Below, piece by piece: positions 18,417 through 25,741 of a stretch of DNA of 64,000 nt. Origin of the DNA: Mycolicibacterium elephantis DSM 44368 (lineage in GTDB: Bacteria > Actinomycetota > Actinomycetes > Mycobacteriales > Mycobacteriaceae). The notes under the pieces were generated by a model that saw nothing but the letters and a program-made list of their open reading frames with translations, had not been told where the DNA came from and searched no databases. The stretch is from NCBI RefSeq assembly GCF_004014805.1, contig NZ_ATDN01000034.1, forward strand, positions 62,001 through 126,000. Direction: 5' to 3'. Made by a program: the position numbers and the translations under genes. Positions within the stretch are counted from its first letter, which is position 1; the number at the start of each line of letters is the position of its first letter.

Positions 18417-19007
18417 TCATGTTCGAGAAATCGGCGAATCTTCGCACATAAGCGAACGTTCGGCGACGCGGATGCCGTCGACGAGCACCCCCAAGCCAAA
18501 ACGGAACCGCGCGTCGGCGTCGTCGGCGAGCACCGACTGCTCGTCGGGCAAGTCCGCCCCGGCGGCGTCCCACTGCAGCCGGGACTGCTCGTCGACGGTG
18601 AAACCCAGCACGTAGTAGACGACGGTGCGGGCCGCTAGTTCGGCGTGCGCCGCGTCAAGGCCCGTTTCGCCCGCCGCGGCGGCGAGCGAGGTCAGGACCT
18701 GCTTCATCACCTCGGACTGACCGGCGGCGAAGCTGGCCGACACCAGCTCGGCGCCGTCGGTGTGCGACAGCAGGGCGTTCCGCAGCCTGGTGCACACGTC
18801 GACGACACCCACCGCGGACGGCACGCCGTCGAGCACCCGGTCGGCCACGGCGCCGAGCAGTTCCTGCTTGTTGGCGAAATGCCAGTACAGCGCGCCGGGG
18901 GACACGTCGAGCTCACGGGCCAGCCGGCGCATCGTCAGGTCGGCCAGTCCGTAGTCGTCCAGCAGCGTGGCCGCGGTCTCGACCACGTCGCGTTTGGTCA
19001 GCTGCAC
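18417..19007 (-). CDS. bioQ: TetR-family repressor of biotin genes, BioQ
   Basis: A 196-residue TetR regulator. The N-terminal helix-turn-helix spans about residues 5-50 (DVVETAATLLDDYGLADLTM, RRLARELDVSPGALYWHFANK), followed by an all-helical C-terminal domain. Position decides the identity. The gene is divergent from bioB, and the gap holds a TGAAC-N3-GTTCA palindrome, the BioQ box described in M. smegmatis; the same box precedes bioF. It should therefore repress bioFD, bioB and probably itself. The effector is not evident. The start is GTG 19007, 6 bases after a minus-strand TAGGGT, so the mRNA may be leaderless. Confidence 0.9.
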   Translation of the reverse strand: MQLTKRDVVETAATLLDDYGLADLTMRRLARELDVSPGALYWHFANKQELLGAVADRVLDGVPSAVGVVDVCTRLRNALLSHTDGAELVSASFAAGQSEVMKQVLTSLAAAAGETGLDAAHAELAARTVVYYVLGFTVDEQSRLQWDAAGADLPDEQSVLADDADARFRFGLGVLVDGIRVAERSLMCEDSPISRT

Positions 19008-19019
19008 GCCCGTACCCTA
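19008..19019 (-). promoter_or_regulatory. Leaderless-type bioQ promoter
   Basis: On the minus strand TAGGGT (19014-19019) fits TANNNT and ends 6 bases before the GTG at 19007. The BioQ box at 19023-19035 lies just upstream, in the -15 to -25 zone of this promoter, so one operator can serve both directions. Confidence 0.5.
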
Positions 19020-19035
19020 GCCTGAACACCGTTCA
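19018..19035 (+). promoter_or_regulatory. bioB promoter with overlapping BioQ operator
   Basis: TAGCCT (19018-19023) is a TANNNT -10 whose last base begins the palindrome TGAAC-ACC-GTTCA (19023-19035). The fused layout is identical to that before bioF (TAACCT plus TGAAC-GGT-GTTCA). The predicted transcription start is near 19030, giving a leader of about 48 bases. Confidence 0.82.
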
Positions 19036-19038
19036 ATT

Positions 19039-19052
19039 GTCGGCCCGCCGAC
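19039..19052 (+). promoter_or_regulatory. Dyad in the bioB leader, homologous to the bioF repeat unit
   Basis: GTCGGC-CC-GCCGAC lies at the same distance from the operator as CTCGGC-TC-GCCGAG in the bioF leader. The outer pair changes from C-G to G-C with symmetry kept, which suggests that the dyad itself is selected. It could be a DNA site or, as RNA, a 5-bp stem with a 4-base loop. Its role is unknown. Confidence 0.5.
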
Positions 19053-19077
19053 GTGTTCAAGTGTCGAGAGGTGATCC

Positions 19078-20073
19078 GTGAGCGACATTCTGGTTCAGGC
19101 GCGCGAGCAGGTGCTTGAGGGCGGCGAAGGCCTCGACCAGGAGCAGACGCTGCAGGTGCTGCAGCTGACCGACGACCGGCTCGACGACCTGCTGTCGCTG
19201 GCCCACGACGTGCGGATGCGCTGGTGCGGTCCCGACGTCGAGGTCGAAGGCATCATCAGCCTCAAGACCGGCGGCTGCCCGGAGGACTGCCACTTCTGCT
19301 CGCAGTCCGGGCTGTTCGCCTCGCCGGTGCGCAGCGCGTGGCTGGACGTGCCGAGCCTGGTGGAAGCCGCCAAGCAGACGGCCAAGACCGGTGCGACGGA
19401 GTTCTGCATCGTCGCCGCGGTGCGAGGCCCCGACGAGCGGTTGCTGGCTCAGGTCGCCGCCGGCATCGAGGCCATCCGCAACGAGGTCGACATCCAGATC
19501 GCCTGCTCGCTGGGCATGCTCACCAAGGACCAGGTCGAGCAGCTGGCCGAGATGGGCGTGCACCGCTACAACCACAACCTGGAGACCGCCCGCTCGTTCT
19601 TCACCAATGTCGTCACCACCCACACCTGGGAAGAGCGCTGGGACACGCTGCAGATGGTCCGCGAAGCCGGCATGGAGGTCTGCTGCGGCGGCATCCTCGG
19701 CATGGGCGAAACCCTCGAGCAGCGGGCCGAATTCGCGGCCAACCTCGCCGAGCTCGACCCCCACGAGGTGCCGCTGAACTTCCTCAACCCGCGCCCCGGC
19801 ACCCCGTTCGGTGATCTCGAGGTGCTGCCTGCCTCCGAGGCGCTCAAGGCGGTCGCCGCGTTCCGGCTCGCGCTGCCGCGCACCATGCTGCGGTTCGCGG
19901 GCGGTCGGGAGATCACGCTCGGCGACCTCGGCGCCAAGAAGGGCATCCTCGGCGGCATCAACGCCGTCATCGTCGGCAACTACCTGACCACGTTGGGTCG
20001 CCCGGCCGAAGCCGACCTGGAACTGCTCGACGATCTGCAGATGCCGATCAAGGCACTCAACGCCACCATCTGA
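19078..20073 (+). CDS. bioB: Biotin synthase BioB
   Basis: Radical SAM enzyme that inserts sulfur into dethiobiotin to form biotin. The 331-residue protein has the CxxxCxxC cluster motif in GGCPEDCHFCSQSG (about residues 64-77), NHNLETA, and LNFLNPRPGTPF. The GTG start at 19078 is preceded by GAGAGG and corresponds exactly to the bioF start in the shared leader. In mycobacteria the enzyme needs the small partner BsaP, whose gene follows 24 bases downstream. Confidence 0.97.
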   Translation: MSDILVQAREQVLEGGEGLDQEQTLQVLQLTDDRLDDLLSLAHDVRMRWCGPDVEVEGIISLKTGGCPEDCHFCSQSGLFASPVRSAWLDVPSLVEAAKQTAKTGATEFCIVAAVRGPDERLLAQVAAGIEAIRNEVDIQIACSLGMLTKDQVEQLAEMGVHRYNHNLETARSFFTNVVTTHTWEERWDTLQMVREAGMEVCCGGILGMGETLEQRAEFAANLAELDPHEVPLNFLNPRPGTPFGDLEVLPASEALKAVAAFRLALPRTMLRFAGGREITLGDLGAKKGILGGINAVIVGNYLTTLGRPAEADLELLDDLQMPIKALNATI

Positions 20074-20097
20074 GCCCGGCCTGTCAGACTTCATCCG

Positions 20098-20289
20098 ATG
20101 GCGTTCAACGTCTACACCGGCGAGCCCGACGGCACCGCGATGCCGCCCGCGGCCCAGTTGGGCCTCGAGCCGCCCCGGTACTGTGCCGAGTGTGGTCGCC
20201 GGATGATCGTGCAGGTGCGTCCCGACGGTTGGTCGGCCAAGTGCTCGCGCCATGGTGTCACCGACTCCAAAGACCTGGAGCTGCGATGA
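20098..20289 (+). CDS. bsaP: Biotin synthase auxiliary protein BsaP
   Basis: A 63-residue protein with YCAECGRRM (C-x-x-C) and AKCSRHG further on, a small cysteine cluster suited to a metal or iron-sulfur centre. Its place directly after bioB and its sequence match the mycobacterial BsaP family (from memory, Rv1590 in M. tuberculosis), reported to be needed for BioB turnover. The TGA stop overlaps an ATG (ATGA at 20286-20289). That ATG opens the first of two repeated mini-ORFs rather than the next full gene. Confidence 0.9.
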   Translation: MAFNVYTGEPDGTAMPPAAQLGLEPPRYCAECGRRMIVQVRPDGWSAKCSRHGVTDSKDLELR

Positions 20290-20349
20290 GCGCTTGCGCG
20301 AAGAGCCGAGAGATGCGATGAGCGCTTGCGCGAAGAGCCGAGAGATGCG
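20286..20349 (+). repeat. Two tandem 32-bp repeats at the bsaP/DUF2567 junction
   Basis: Two identical 32-base units at 20286-20317 and 20318-20349, each beginning ATGAGCGCTTGCGCG and ending with a GAGAG-containing, Shine-Dalgarno-like stretch and GCG. Two related 33-base units (20350-20382 and 20383-20415, beginning ATGAGCGACGCG and ATGAACGACGCG) follow and encode the first residues of the DUF2567 protein. Repeats 1 and 2 are not a multiple of three bases long. Confidence 0.95.
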
Positions 20350-20353
20350 ATGA
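20286..20353 (+). other. Chain of two ATGA-linked 11-codon mini-ORFs
   Basis: The mini-ORF at 20286-20321 reads MSACAKSREMR and stops in TGA overlapping the next ATG at 20318. The second, 20318-20353, has the same peptide and stops in TGA overlapping ATG 20350 of the DUF2567 gene. The first ATG itself overlaps the bsaP stop. Ribosomes leaving bsaP could thus restart three times in succession. Whether the peptides are made or matter is unknown. Confidence 0.4.
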
Positions 20354-21033
20354 GCGACGCGCCCGAAGAGCAGAGAGCTGCGATGAACGACGCGCCCGAA
20401 GAGCAGAATTCCCTTGTTGCACCGAGGATTTCACGAACCCGGGCGGCGCTGACCGTCGTCGTCGGCTTGACGGCGGCCGGGGTGGCGGTCGGGGCGCTGT
20501 GGGCGTGGCTGGCCCCGCCGATCCACGGTGTCGTCGCGCTCACCAAGGACGGCGACCGGGTCCGGGCATACCTCGGCAGCGAAGGCGACCACTTCTTCAC
20601 CGCGGCGTTTCTGCTCCTCGGCATGAGCAGCGTGGTCGCGGTGGTGACCGCGGTGCTGGTCTGGCAGTGGCGCGCCCACCGCGGCCCGACGATGGCGTCG
20701 GCGCTGGCCATCGGCTCTGCGGCAGGCGCTGCTGTCGCGGCCGCCGTGGGGGCGGTGTTGGTGCGGCTGCGCTACGGGGTCATCGACGTGGCCGCCGCGC
20801 CGATCTCACCCGAACACCGCGTTCACTATGTCGTCGAGGCGCCGCCGGTCTTCTTCGGGCACTCGCCGCTGCTGATCGCGTTGACGATCATGTTTCCCGT
20901 GGCCTCGGCGGCGCTGGTGTACGCGCTGATCGCCGTCGCCACCCAGCGTGACGACCTGGGCGCGTGGCCGCCGGTCGACGACCGGCAGGTCACAGCGGAC
21001 GGCGCTCTACTCTCCGCCCCGTCATCACCTTGA
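20350..21033 (+). CDS. DUF2567 family membrane protein
   Basis: A 227-residue protein beginning with an acidic duplicated tail (MSDAPEEQRAA then MNDAPEEQNS, from 33-bp DNA repeats), then four hydrophobic segments: about residues 38-60 (LTVVVGLTAAGVAVGALWAW), 88-108, 117-140 and 177-199. A periplasmic loop lies between the first two. The family is conserved next to bioB-bsaP in mycobacteria, but no function is known to me. The start at ATG 20350 is chosen because it is ATGA-linked to the preceding mini-ORF; ATG 20383 is possible, and the TTG at 20326 is unlikely. Its last 44 bases overlap the convergent lipase gene. Confidence 0.83.
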   Translation: MSDAPEEQRAAMNDAPEEQNSLVAPRISRTRAALTVVVGLTAAGVAVGALWAWLAPPIHGVVALTKDGDRVRAYLGSEGDHFFTAAFLLLGMSSVVAVVTAVLVWQWRAHRGPTMASALAIGSAAGAAVAAAVGAVLVRLRYGVIDVAAAPISPEHRVHYVVEAPPVFFGHSPLLIALTIMFPVASAALVYALIAVATQRDDLGAWPPVDDRQVTADGALLSAPSSP

Positions 21034-22339
21034 CCGCGATCTTGACCAGCCGCGCCATCCCGACGTAGGTGATCGGGTTGAACAGCGTCGGCCACGTCGT
21101 CCGCACCAGGTGGTCGTTGACGGGCTTGCCTTCGAACCGGTCGATCAGCCAGCGCAGCGCCATCGGTGCCGACATCGGGTGCAGCAGCATGTGTTCGCTG
21201 AACATGTCGCGGTGGTAGGTCACCGACGCACCGCCGGACTGGTACGCGTGGGCGAGCTCGTCGATATCGTCGACGGACACGATCCGGTCATGCACCGCCT
21301 GCACGACCAGCACTGGGGGCGTGGGCACCGCGGTGCCGAGCTTGATGCTGTCGAACACGTGCTTGACCTCGGGCGTGTCGAGGATCGTCTCCAGCGGCGG
21401 GTCGACCAGCTGGTCCATGTCCATGCCGGCGAGCCGGAGCACCGCATGCGCGGTGGTCATGTCCTGCACCCGCAACAGCATCGCCTTGCCCTCGTCGGTG
21501 GCGTGCTGCTGGATGACTCGGTGCAGGTCGGGATAGACATGCGACAGTGCCGCCACCACCATCGCGGGCAGCCCGGCGTAGAAGCTGCCGTTGAGCCTGC
21601 GGAAGGCGCTGCCGAGGTCGGCGACCGGTGAGCCGAGCACCGCGCCCACGATGTTGAGCTCGGGTGCGTACTCGCCACACATCTCGGCGGCCCATGCGGA
21701 CGCCAGACCGCCGCCCGAGTAGCCCCACAGCCCGACCGGCGCGGACTCATCGAGGCCGAGGCGCTCGGTGCTCACCGCGGCGCGCAGGCCGTCGAGGATG
21801 CGGTAGCCCGGCTCATACGGGGTGCCCCAGATGCCGCGAGAGCCCTCGTGGTCGGGCACCGACACAGCCCAGCCCTCGGCCAGCGCCGTGGCGATCAGGA
21901 AGAACTCGAACTGCGCGAGCGCCCCCGCTGCCACGGCCTTGCGGCGCAGGGCATAGGACGGGAAGCAGCGCGACGTCACCGCGTCGATCGCGCACTGGTA
22001 GGAGATGACCGGCAGCACGTCGCGGCCGGCGCGCTGGGCGGGCACGATCACCGTGGTGACACTGGCCTCCGGGTCCCCGTTGAGGTCCGTGGTGCGGTAC
22101 AGCAGCTGGGTGGCGGTGAACTTCTGCGGAATCAACCCGAGAAACGCCAGCTCGACGTCGCGGCTGCGCAGCACCGTGCCCGGCACCGCATGCTGGAAAC
22201 CCGCCGGAGGTTCGTAGAACGGGTCGTCGGCGGGCAGCTTGGGACGGCGACCGCGCACCAGCTCCTCGTGCGGAGCATGGCCGATCCACTCGGCACCTGC
22301 TGCCGGCGCGACGCTGCCAAAGTTCATTCCGCCATTCAT
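20990..22339 (-). CDS. Secretory lipase (LIP)-family alpha/beta hydrolase
   Basis: A 449-residue alpha/beta hydrolase with the nucleophile elbow GYSGGG (near residue 207), the acid region around VVQAVHDRIV and a His in EHMLLHP. This matches the LIP secretory lipase family, which hydrolyses triacylglycerols or other esters. No clear signal peptide is seen; the N-terminus is MNGGMNFGSVAP. M. tuberculosis has a homologue at this spot (from memory, Rv1592c). It follows nrtR on the same strand after 22 bases and may share its transcript. Its 3' end overlaps the DUF2567 gene by 44 bases, tail to tail. ATG 22327 is an alternative start. Confidence 0.9.
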   Translation of the reverse strand: MNGGMNFGSVAPAAGAEWIGHAPHEELVRGRRPKLPADDPFYEPPAGFQHAVPGTVLRSRDVELAFLGLIPQKFTATQLLYRTTDLNGDPEASVTTVIVPAQRAGRDVLPVISYQCAIDAVTSRCFPSYALRRKAVAAGALAQFEFFLIATALAEGWAVSVPDHEGSRGIWGTPYEPGYRILDGLRAAVSTERLGLDESAPVGLWGYSGGGLASAWAAEMCGEYAPELNIVGAVLGSPVADLGSAFRRLNGSFYAGLPAMVVAALSHVYPDLHRVIQQHATDEGKAMLLRVQDMTTAHAVLRLAGMDMDQLVDPPLETILDTPEVKHVFDSIKLGTAVPTPPVLVVQAVHDRIVSVDDIDELAHAYQSGGASVTYHRDMFSEHMLLHPMSAPMALRWLIDRFEGKPVNDHLVRTTWPTLFNPITYVGMARLVKIAVKVMTGRRVERRPL

Positions 22340-22361
22340 ACCTTAAGAAAGCCCTAAGAAG

Positions 22362-23075
22362 CTAGTCCGGCTCGGCGGGTGGTCGCAGTGCGGCGAACTC
22401 GTCGGTGACGCGGTAGCGCGCGTCGGCGAACTTGTACAGGGCGGCGGGCCTGCCGCCGCTGCGCCCCGACCGCGCGGTGGTGCCGGTGCGGGTGATGACC
22501 TTGCGCCGTTCCAGCACGCGTTGCAGGTTCGTGGCATCGACCTGATGGCCGAGCGCGGCGTGGTAGATGTCACGGAGCGTCGACAACGCGAATTCGGTTG
22601 GCGCCAACGCGAATCCGATGTTGGTGTAGGACAGCTTGGCGACCAGCCGGGTGCGGGCGTGCTCCACCATGGGCCCGTGATCGAACGCCATTGGCGGCAG
22701 GTCGGCCACCGGGTGCCAGCGGGTGTCCGGCGGCAGTTCGGGCGTCGCGGGGGAGGGCACCAGGCCGAGGAAGGTCGACGCGATGGTGCGCACCCCGGGC
22801 ACCCGGTGCGGGTCGGAGAACACCGCGAGCTGCTCGAGGTGAGCAATTTCACGGAGGTCGACTTTTTCGGCAAGCTGGCGTGAAACGGAGCTGGTCAGGT
22901 CCTCATCCGCGCCGAGCCGACCGCCGGGCAACGACCACTTGCCCCGCTCGGGATCCAGTGCCCGCTGCCATAACAGCACGTGAAGCGCCGGCTTCGTGGT
23001 TTCGTCCTGGGGCGCAACCCCCCGAACCTGGAACACGACGGCGAGCACTTCGTGCGCGGTGTTACCATGGCTCAT
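22362..23075 (-). CDS. nrtR: Nudix-related transcriptional regulator NrtR (NAD synthesis repressor)
   Basis: A 237-residue protein with an N-terminal Nudix domain and a C-terminal winged helix (about residues 155-230, with KVITRTG and GRPAALYKFAD). The Nudix box is degenerate: after GRLGADE the catalytic REUXEE segment reads RQLAEK, so hydrolysis is unlikely and the domain probably senses a ligand. It is divergent from nadABC, with a perfect palindrome between the genes, as described for NrtR of M. smegmatis. The start at ATG 23075 is preceded by a perfect minus-strand TATAAT and 7 bases, so a leaderless, autoregulated mRNA is likely. The longer open frame upstream is not needed. Confidence 0.92.
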   Translation of the reverse strand: MSHGNTAHEVLAVVFQVRGVAPQDETTKPALHVLLWQRALDPERGKWSLPGGRLGADEDLTSSVSRQLAEKVDLREIAHLEQLAVFSDPHRVPGVRTIASTFLGLVPSPATPELPPDTRWHPVADLPPMAFDHGPMVEHARTRLVAKLSYTNIGFALAPTEFALSTLRDIYHAALGHQVDATNLQRVLERRKVITRTGTTARSGRSGGRPAALYKFADARYRVTDEFAALRPPAEPD

Positions 23076-23098
23076 GTTTTCGATTATAAGTCGAAAAC
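23076..23098. promoter_or_regulatory. NrtR operator covering both the nrtR and nadA -10 elements
   Basis: Perfect inverted repeat GTTTTCGA (23076-23083), 7-base spacer, TCGAAAAC (23091-23098). The spacer and flanks hold a minus-strand TATAAT (23083-23088) for nrtR and a plus-strand TATAAG (23085-23090) for nadA. The nrtR ATG follows the left arm directly. One bound dimer would shut both promoters. Confidence 0.82.
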
Positions 23099-23123
23099 CC
23101 CGATACGGGATGGAGGAGACACC

Positions 23124-24167
23124 GTGACGGTTCTCGACCGTATGCCGGCCGACAATCTGGCCAGCCGGATCACCGATGGGCCGACCGGCTACTCCGGCGT
23201 CGACGGCGACGAGGAATGGGCCGCCGAGATTCGTCGGCTGGCCGATCTTCGGGGCGCGACGCTGTTGGCGCACAACTACCAACTGCCGGCCATCCAGGAC
23301 GTCGCCGACCATGTCGGTGACTCATTGGCGCTGTCGCGCATCGCCGCCGAGGTGCCCGAGGACACCATCGTGTTCTGCGGCGTGCACTTCATGGCGGAGA
23401 CCGCCAAGATCCTGTCCCCGGACAAGACCGTGTTGATTCCGGACCAGCGTGCGGGCTGCTCGCTGGCCGACTCGATCACCGCCGACGACCTGCGGGCCTG
23501 GAAGGCCGAACACCCCGGCGCGGTGGTCGTCTCCTACGTCAACACCACCGCGGCGGTGAAGGCCGAGACCGACATCTGCTGCACGTCGTCCAACGCGGTC
23601 GACGTCGTCGAGTCGATCCCGGCCGACCGTGAGGTGCTCTTCTGCCCGGACCAGTTCCTCGGCGCGCACGTCCGGCGGGTGACCGGGCGCGAAAACATCC
23701 ATGTGTGGGCCGGCGAGTGCCACGTGCACGCCGGGATCAACGGCGACGAGCTCGCCGACCAGGCCCGCAACCACCCGGAGGCCGAGCTGTTCGTCCATCC
23801 CGAATGTGGTTGCGCCACTTCGGCGTTGTATCTGGCCGGTGAGGGATCGTTCCCCGAGGACCGGGTGAGGATCCTGTCGACCGGGGGCATGCTGGAGGCG
23901 GCTCGCGACACCGGCGCGCGCCAGGTGCTGGTGGCCACCGAGGTCGGCATGCTGTACCAGTTGCGCCGCGCGGCACCGCAAGTCGACTTCCAGGCCGTCA
24001 ACGACCGGGCGTCGTGCAAGTTCATGAAGATGATCACCGCCGCCGCCCTGCTGCGTTGTCTGGTGGAGGGCAAGGACGAGGTCGACGTCGACCCCGAGAC
24101 GGCCCGGCTGGCGCGGGCCAGCGTGCAGCGCATGATCGAGATCGGCCAGCCCGGCGGCGGCGAATGA
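23124..24167 (+). CDS. nadA: Quinolinate synthase A
   Basis: Iron-sulfur enzyme condensing iminoaspartate with dihydroxyacetone phosphate to quinolinate, in de novo NAD synthesis. The 347-residue protein has LAHNYQLPAIQDVADHVGDS and three conserved cysteine regions (VFCGVHFMAETAKIL, DICCTSSNAV, VHPECGCATSA) that hold the 4Fe-4S cluster. The start at GTG 23124 is supported by GGAGG at 23112-23116 and by family length; the longer frame upstream runs through nrtR and its operator. The stop overlaps nadB (ATGA). Confidence 0.97.
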   Translation: MTVLDRMPADNLASRITDGPTGYSGVDGDEEWAAEIRRLADLRGATLLAHNYQLPAIQDVADHVGDSLALSRIAAEVPEDTIVFCGVHFMAETAKILSPDKTVLIPDQRAGCSLADSITADDLRAWKAEHPGAVVVSYVNTTAAVKAETDICCTSSNAVDVVESIPADREVLFCPDQFLGAHVRRVTGRENIHVWAGECHVHAGINGDELADQARNHPEAELFVHPECGCATSALYLAGEGSFPEDRVRILSTGGMLEAARDTGARQVLVATEVGMLYQLRRAAPQVDFQAVNDRASCKFMKMITAAALLRCLVEGKDEVDVDPETARLARASVQRMIEIGQPGGGE

Positions 24168-25741
24168 CGCGTCCCGTGGCCTGCGGCTCCGGGCCGTGGC
24201 CGGGCCATTGGCAGCAACGCGCCGACGTCGTCGTCATCGGCACCGGGGTCGCCGGCCTCGTCGCGGCCCTGGCCGCGCACCGTCACGGTCGAAAAGTCAT
24301 GGTGCTGAGCAAGACCGACCAGTTGTGGGGGACCACCGCCACCTATTTCGCCCAGGGCGGCATCGCCGTGGTGTTGCCGGAGGCGCTACGTGAGGACGGC
24401 GACTCGATCGAGGCGCACGTCTCCGACACGCTCGCGGCCGGCGCGGGCGTGTGCGACCCCGAAGCGGTCCGCTCGATCGTCGCCGACGGCCACCGTGCGG
24501 TCAGCGAACTGGTCGGTGCGGGAGCCCGGTTCGACGAAAGCGCCGCGGGGCGTTGGTCGTTGACCCGCGAGGGCGGCCATTCGCGACGGCGCATCATCCA
24601 CGCCGGAGGGGACGCGACCGGCGCCGAGGTGCAGCGCGCCCTCAACGGCGCCGCTTCCGTGTTGGACATCCGGCACAACCACACAGCGATCGAACTGCTC
24701 TGTGACGGCGACGCGGTCACCGGCGTGCTGGTGCTGAGCGACGACGGCCCCGGCGTCGTGCACGCACCTTCGGTGATCCTGGCGACCGGGGGACTGGGGC
24801 ACCTCTACTCGGCCACCACCAATCCGGCAGGGTCGACGAGCGACGGTGTGGCGCTGGCGATATGGGCCGGGGTGCCGGTTGCCGACCTGGAATTCGTCCA
24901 GTTCCACCCGACCATGCTGTTCGACCGGAACGCCGGTGGCCGACGGCCGCTGATCACCGAGGCCGTTCGCGGTGAAGGTGCCGTCCTGGTCGATTCCCGT
25001 GGCGATTCGGTCACCGAAGGGGTGCACCCGCTGGGCGATCTGGCGCCGCGCGACGTGGTGGCAGGGGCGATTCACGCCCGGCTGGAGGAGACCGGCGACG
25101 AGTGCGTGTACCTCGACGCGCGCCGGATCGGCAATTTCACCGCCCGGTTTCCGACCGTGACCGCCGCGTGCCGGGCGGCGGGCATCGATCCGACCGTCGA
25201 GCCGATCCCCGTGGTGCCCGGTGCGCACTACAGCTGCGGCGGCGTGATCACCGACGTGCACGGGCGCACCGAGATGGCGGGGCTGTTCGCGGCCGGCGAG
25301 GTGGCGTGCACCGGAATGCACGGCGCGAACCGGCTGGCGTCCAACAGCCTGCTCGAGGGGTTGGTGGTCGGCGGACGTGCCGGAAAGGCCGCCGCCGCAC
25401 ACGCTTTGGCAGCCGGCCCGGTCACGGCGCAGCGGCCCGAACCGGCGCCACGCCGCGCGCTGCGGCGGGCAGACCTGCAGCGGGCGATGTCGCGGTACGC
25501 CTCGGTGATGCGCGATGGCACCGGTCTTGGCGTGCTGGCGAAGGAACTGGACTGCGCGCCGCACCGAATTCTCCGCTCGCGCACCGATTTCGAGGATGCC
25601 GCACTGACCACCACCGCGGGCGCCGTGGCTGCGGCCGCATCGGCTCGTACCGAGTCCCGCGGTTGCCATCACCGGCGGGATTACCCGGCCTCCGATCCTG
25701 CGCTGGCGCGCAGCCTCGTCGCGGCGGTGGCGTGCTGCTGA
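24164..25741 (+). CDS. nadB: L-aspartate oxidase NadB
   Basis: FAD enzyme oxidising L-aspartate to iminoaspartate for NadA. The 525-residue protein has the dinucleotide-binding VVVIGTGVAGLVAALAA (about residues 21-37), TYFAQGGIA, EFVQFHPTML, HYSCGGV and the flavin-contacting GANRLASNSLLEGLV near residue 390. The C-terminal helical domain ends in SRGCHHRRDYP, typical of this succinate dehydrogenase-related family. The ATG overlaps the nadA stop, and its TGA overlaps the nadC ATG (TGATG). Confidence 0.97.
   Translation: MTRPVACGSGPWPGHWQQRADVVVIGTGVAGLVAALAAHRHGRKVMVLSKTDQLWGTTATYFAQGGIAVVLPEALREDGDSIEAHVSDTLAAGAGVCDPEAVRSIVADGHRAVSELVGAGARFDESAAGRWSLTREGGHSRRRIIHAGGDATGAEVQRALNGAASVLDIRHNHTAIELLCDGDAVTGVLVLSDDGPGVVHAPSVILATGGLGHLYSATTNPAGSTSDGVALAIWAGVPVADLEFVQFHPTMLFDRNAGGRRPLITEAVRGEGAVLVDSRGDSVTEGVHPLGDLAPRDVVAGAIHARLEETGDECVYLDARRIGNFTARFPTVTAACRAAGIDPTVEPIPVVPGAHYSCGGVITDVHGRTEMAGLFAAGEVACTGMHGANRLASNSLLEGLVVGGRAGKAAAAHALAAGPVTAQRPEPAPRRALRRADLQRAMSRYASVMRDGTGLGVLAKELDCAPHRILRSRTDFEDAALTTTAGAVAAAASARTESRGCHHRRDYPASDPALARSLVAAVACC

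Noticed and set aside
22980..23123. N-terminal extension of NadA
   Set aside because: The extra codons overlap nrtR and the operator; GGAGG and family length place the start at GTG 23124.
24014..24163. N-terminal extension of NadB
   Set aside because: The extra 50 codons lie in nadA out of frame and are Arg/Gly-rich; the ATGA overlap at 24164 is the natural start.
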